Translations under genes and position numbers: made by a program
The notes under the pieces: model-generated
What the model was told of the DNA's origin: nothing
The model's input: only the letters and a program-made list of their open reading frames with translations
The model's database searches: none
Part shown: positions 61,419-64,000 of the stretch, in pieces
Position numbering within the stretch: position 1 is the stretch's first letter
Layout: each line of letters begins with the position of its first letter
Assembly: GCA_934464775.1 (NCBI GenBank)
Contig: CAKSKG010000004.1
Coordinates: 86,998-150,997, forward strand
Source: an uncultured Oscillospiraceae bacterium
Lineage (GTDB): Bacteria > Bacillota > Clostridia > Oscillospirales > Ruminococcaceae
Reading direction: 5' to 3'
Length of the DNA: 64,000 bases

Positions 61419-62381
61419 ATGAAGAGACATATAAAAATATTGTTAATTGTAGTTGCAATTATTTTACTTTTGTTTGTGGGAATGTCTTATTTTATTGGAA
61501 CACAAGTTTTTATGGGTTCCACTCAACTGGTTACCTGTGAAGATACTTCAAAAGTGAATGATAGTTTTTGGGAAAAATATAATATGGATTATGATGTTTT
61601 CTGCAATACATATACCATAGAACATATTGATATTGTCTCAACTTTTGATGGGCATGTTATACCAGCGGATTATATATATGCTCTTGGCAAAGATGGAAAT
61701 AAAGATAATCCAACGGTTATTATGGTGCATGGTCTTGGTGGTAATCGTTATACTAATTATCCTTTGGCAGAAATGTTTTTACAAAAAGGATATAATGTTT
61801 TGACGTATGACCAAAGAAGCAGCAACGAAAATACCGCTCAATATACTACGTTTGGATATTGGGAAAAATATGATTTGATAGATTATATTGATTATGTACA
61901 GTCATACGCACCAGAACATGTAATAGGTGTTTGGGGTACTTCTTTTGGTGGAGCAACAGCAGGACTGGCAATGGGAGAGAAAGATGTTGAACGTAAAGTG
62001 GATTTTCTGATTCTGGATTGTCCGGTTAGTGATATGAAATGGATGGTTGAAGAAGAAATGAGAAAAATGGATATTGGTTTGCCTATATCATACATGACGT
62101 TCTGTGGAAATGTTATCAACAAAATAAAACTAGGATTTGGTTATGATGATGCGAATGTATGTAATGAAATTTCAGATATTGAAATTCCTGTATTAATAAT
62201 CAACAGCAAAGCAGACACAGTAACACCACAGTTCATGGGACAAGAAATATATGATTCTATACAGAATGAAGATATTAAAATGATTTGGACAGTAACAGAT
62301 AGTGAACATACAGAAATGTGGTTAGATTATAATCAAGAATATATAGAAAAGGTTCAAGATTTATTGGATTGTATTAAATAG
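61419..62381 (+). CDS. Alpha/beta hydrolase, membrane-anchored, AT-rich
   Basis: A 320-residue hydrolase; the ATG at 61419 has GAGGAG six bases upstream. One N-terminal helix (about residues 6-26) is followed by an alpha/beta-hydrolase fold: oxyanion loop VMVHGLGGNR, nucleophile S175 in VWGTSFGGAT, Asp in INSKADTVTP and His in SEHTEMW. Its bases are much richer in A/T than the flanking genes and it has many AAA/ATA codons, so it is probably a recent arrival. It is flanked by two copies of the ~150-bp repeat and has its own promoter and terminator. The substrate is unknown. Confidence 0.88.
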   Translation: MKRHIKILLIVVAIILLLFVGMSYFIGTQVFMGSTQLVTCEDTSKVNDSFWEKYNMDYDVFCNTYTIEHIDIVSTFDGHVIPADYIYALGKDGNKDNPTVIMVHGLGGNRYTNYPLAEMFLQKGYNVLTYDQRSSNENTAQYTTFGYWEKYDLIDYIDYVQSYAPEHVIGVWGTSFGGATAGLAMGEKDVERKVDFLILDCPVSDMKWMVEEEMRKMDIGLPISYMTFCGNVINKIKLGFGYDDANVCNEISDIEIPVLIINSKADTVTPQFMGQEIYDSIQNEDIKMIWTVTDSEHTEMWLDYNQEYIEKVQDLLDCIK

Positions 62382-62412
62382 TAGAAATAGGGAAGCAAAT
62401 TCCAATTTATCA

Positions 62413-62445
62413 AGGAGTGTGAGCAAAAACTCACGCTCCTTTTTT
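62413..62445 (+). terminator. Terminator after the hydrolase gene
   Basis: Stem GGAGTGTGAG / CTCACGCTCC (one G-U pair) followed by six T residues. Confidence 0.9.
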
Positions 62446-62471
62446 CGTATTACTACAACCATTACACCATT

Positions 62472-62620
62472 GCGTGCAAACGTTGAACAAATATAGATAA
62501 TTCCGTACTATCCGTTGACGAAATGTGCAAAATGTGATATAATAAATCCATAAAATTCGTTTGTCGGATTTCATTTGATTTTTTCCGAAAGGAGCGTATT
62601 TGTTATGATAGATCTGTTTG
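62472..62620 (+). repeat. ~150-bp repeat, copy 2 (promoter of the zinc-finger gene)
   Basis: Second copy of 61178-61324. It carries TTGACG (62515-62520), 17 bases, TATAAT (62538-62543), AAAGGAG and the ATG of the gene at 62605, so this copy is intact. Confidence 0.85.
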
Positions 62621-63690
62621 AGTGCTGCGGAGAAATAGCTTCAGTGGGCATAATCGTTGACTTTTCCGAGGATACGGAAACATATATTGTCGGTACTCCT
62701 GCCGATATTAAGGCTTGGGCATACGGCGGTTGTCCTTTGAAAGCACCAAAGGGGCTTATGCGGCACAGCAACAAGGAAGGCAATCTTGTAAAAGACATAA
62801 ACCGCCTTATGAAGGTAAAATATGAGCTTAACGAGATTATGGCTCTGAGTGAAAGGCTCTGCAATGCGGACGCATTATGTGACGGCAGCTGCAACTTAGT
62901 CCTTGAGGAGCTGTCGGAGTATTACGATGTTTCCGAATACGCTAATATTGTTAAAAACTATATTATCTATTTTTTATTCAGTAAATTCAAGCTCCGTCAG
63001 CGTGATTTCAATAAAAAAATCGGGTTGTCCGTAAAGGGCAACCACGATCGTGCGGAAAAATATATAGAATTGTTCAAAGCGGATAGTGAGAAAATCTTCC
63101 GCCCGTTCATTTCGGCAAGGGCAGCAGATATTTTCGATATACGAACAGCTATTCGGAGCAGCAATGAGGTTTTGGACAGCTCCCTTTATAGGGTACACGA
63201 TGACAGCAGGAACATTAGCCTTTATGTGGCAAATGATTCTATCCTCACTCTGCTCGATATCTACTCCGATATAATGTCCGATGCAGGCAGACTTATCACC
63301 AACTGCGAAAACTGCGGACAGCTTATGATAACCAAACGTTCAAATGCTTCTCTGACTTGCGGACGTTCAACCTGCAAGAAAGAACGTTTATACAAGGCTA
63401 ATGATGATTACAAAAAGCGTGCTATGAAAGACCCGATAAAGGAAGCATATCTCAATTTTGACAATAAGTGCAGGAGCTATCGCAAAAAGCTCTCCGATTC
63501 TTCCGAACTGCTTGAAAAATACAACGAGGCTTTTGACGAGCATAGGAAAAAGATAAGAGCTGTCAAGCGTGGACTGACTGTAAAAAGCAGCTCCGATGAT
63601 ATTGATTGCTATAACCGGATGTGCTTTGATGCTTGTCAGGATCTTCAAGATTTGGCTAAACAGCTAAAATCGAGATATAGTATAGAATAA
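62605..63690 (+). CDS. Zinc-finger protein of unknown function
   Basis: A 361-residue protein; the ATG at 62605 has AAAGGAG ten bases upstream. The first ~200 residues are helical. A Cys4-type finger lies at about residues 232-258 (CENCGQLMI...SLTCGRSTCKKERLYKANDDYKKR), reminiscent of CGNR-type and DUF6076-like proteins of Ruminococcaceae, then a helical C-terminal part. It might bind DNA or RNA. It is the last full gene in the element, with a promoter identical to the duplicated copy upstream. Confidence 0.75.
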   Translation: MIDLFECCGEIASVGIIVDFSEDTETYIVGTPADIKAWAYGGCPLKAPKGLMRHSNKEGNLVKDINRLMKVKYELNEIMALSERLCNADALCDGSCNLVLEELSEYYDVSEYANIVKNYIIYFLFSKFKLRQRDFNKKIGLSVKGNHDRAEKYIELFKADSEKIFRPFISARAADIFDIRTAIRSSNEVLDSSLYRVHDDSRNISLYVANDSILTLLDIYSDIMSDAGRLITNCENCGQLMITKRSNASLTCGRSTCKKERLYKANDDYKKRAMKDPIKEAYLNFDNKCRSYRKKLSDSSELLEKYNEAFDEHRKKIRAVKRGLTVKSSSDDIDCYNRMCFDACQDLQDLAKQLKSRYSIE

Positions 63691-63707
63691 TCCATTTGTA
63701 AAAAAAT

Positions 63708-63744
63708 GAAGAACAGCGACACATTTCCATCGCTGTTCTTCCCA
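63708..63744 (+). terminator. Terminator after the zinc-finger gene
   Basis: A 12-base stem GAAGAACAGCGA / TCGCTGTTCTTC 17 bases after the stop; the T tail is short. Confidence 0.75.
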
Positions 63745-63878
63745 ATTTTGCCTACATTTTCCATTAATTATAATTATTTTATTAATGCCTTTATTGAAGA
63801 AAGTACTGACATAACTGTCGAATGAGGAAGGATAACAGTGGTGAAAACTTAGCTGTTATCCGTCATATTGCTTTGAAT

Positions 63879-64000
63879 TTATACAAAAGCTTCACAAAGG
63901 TTAAACTGAGTATGAAAGCAAAGCGTTTTCGTTGCTCTTTTGACGACCAATTCCTTTGCAATGTCATTTTGAACAAATTCTGTTGATTTTTTCATGCGGT
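63879..64000 (-). CDS. Possible ORF running off the right edge
   Basis: Minus-strand frame open from the window edge to a TAA at 63879; the last 38 codons begin with an ATG at 63995 (MKKSTEFVQNDIAKEL) and contain two Cys. It could be the end of a longer gene or a short peptide gene. No ribosome site can be judged because the sequence stops. The stretch 63745-63878 shows nothing else I can support. Confidence 0.25.
   Translation of the reverse strand, partial: RMKKSTEFVQNDIAKELVVKRATKTLCFHTQFNLCEAFV

Larger units (their letters stand above)
54393..63760. mobile_element. Integrated mobilizable element (serine recombinase type)
   Basis: The gene set serine recombinase, small ORF, relaxase, MobC, HTH/coiled-coil protein, ParR-like, ParM-like and excisionase-type HTH, all on the minus strand, followed by plus-strand cargo, is that of an integrative mobilizable element of the Tn4451-like kind. 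The recombinase sits at one end, as usual, so the left end should lie between 54393 and 54446. The right end is not identified; the end coordinate is arbitrary and the element may go on past the window. It carries no transfer (type IV secretion) genes within view, so it would need a helper. Confidence 0.65.

Overview
The window looks like a chromosomal segment of a low-to-mid GC, Gram-positive gut or rumen Clostridia, most like Ruminococcus (Oscillospiraceae). The evidence is AGGAGG-type ribosome sites, several GTG/TTG starts, sigma-A promoters close to consensus, sporulation genes of the mother-cell programme (yqfC, yqfD, a YlbJ-like gene, dpaA, dpaB), GatCAB amidotransferase, a CE2-like carbohydrate esterase, and many zinc-ribbon membrane proteins. 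No genus-defining marker is present, so this is an inference from gene content.

Layout. 1-4.4 kb: three consecutive minus-strand genes, each with an N-terminal zinc ribbon, one membrane helix and an extracytoplasmic repeat domain (two propeller-like, one WG-like). 4.9 kb: initiator tRNA-Met with its own promoter and terminator. 5.2-9.7 kb: divergent LCP-like protein, SLOG protein, alanine racemase and aspartate kinase. 9.8-14.7 kb: a Cache-GGDEF diguanylate cyclase and a split sporulation cluster (yqfD facing away from yqfC and a ylbJ-like gene). 14.9-18.3 kb: a small Cys protein, a U32-like protein, purine nucleoside phosphorylase and an adenosine/SAH-type deaminase. 18.3-23.4 kb: a 1,683-residue cytoplasmic protein with about 17 tandem 51-residue helical repeats and a C-terminal zinc ribbon. 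23.7-29.1 kb: an orphan FliD-like protein, a RING-like/DUF2628-like membrane protein, a TVP38 membrane protein, and a CapA-WYL regulator-dCMP deaminase operon. 29.3-31.5 kb: an NAD salvage operon (nicotinamidase-like plus pncB) with a palindrome at its promoter. 31.5-39.6 kb: an XRE regulator and a translationally coupled MMPL transporter / GLUG-coiled-coil surface protein pair. 40-43.4 kb: gatCAB. 43.5-54.3 kb: a Cys-rich protein, an FtsX-type ABC exporter, dpaAB, a C39-like peptidase, small membrane proteins, a patatin and a CE2-like esterase.

54.4 kb to the end: an integrated mobilizable element. On the minus strand it carries a large serine recombinase, a 47-residue ORF, MOBP relaxase, MobC, a KfrA-like HTH/coiled-coil protein, ParR-like and ParM-like partition proteins and an excisionase-type HTH. 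On the plus strand it carries an AT-rich alpha/beta hydrolase between two near-identical ~150-bp promoter copies, and a zinc-finger protein. Seven copies of a short ATACCA-centred motif lie between the parR-like and kfrA-like genes, and a possible oriT lies upstream of mobC. The right end of the element was not identified.

The most unusual items are the 51-residue solenoid protein, the MMPL/GLUG pair with a 97-nt hairpin in its leader, the partition module with clustered repeats inside an integrative element, and the promoter duplication around the AT-rich hydrolase.
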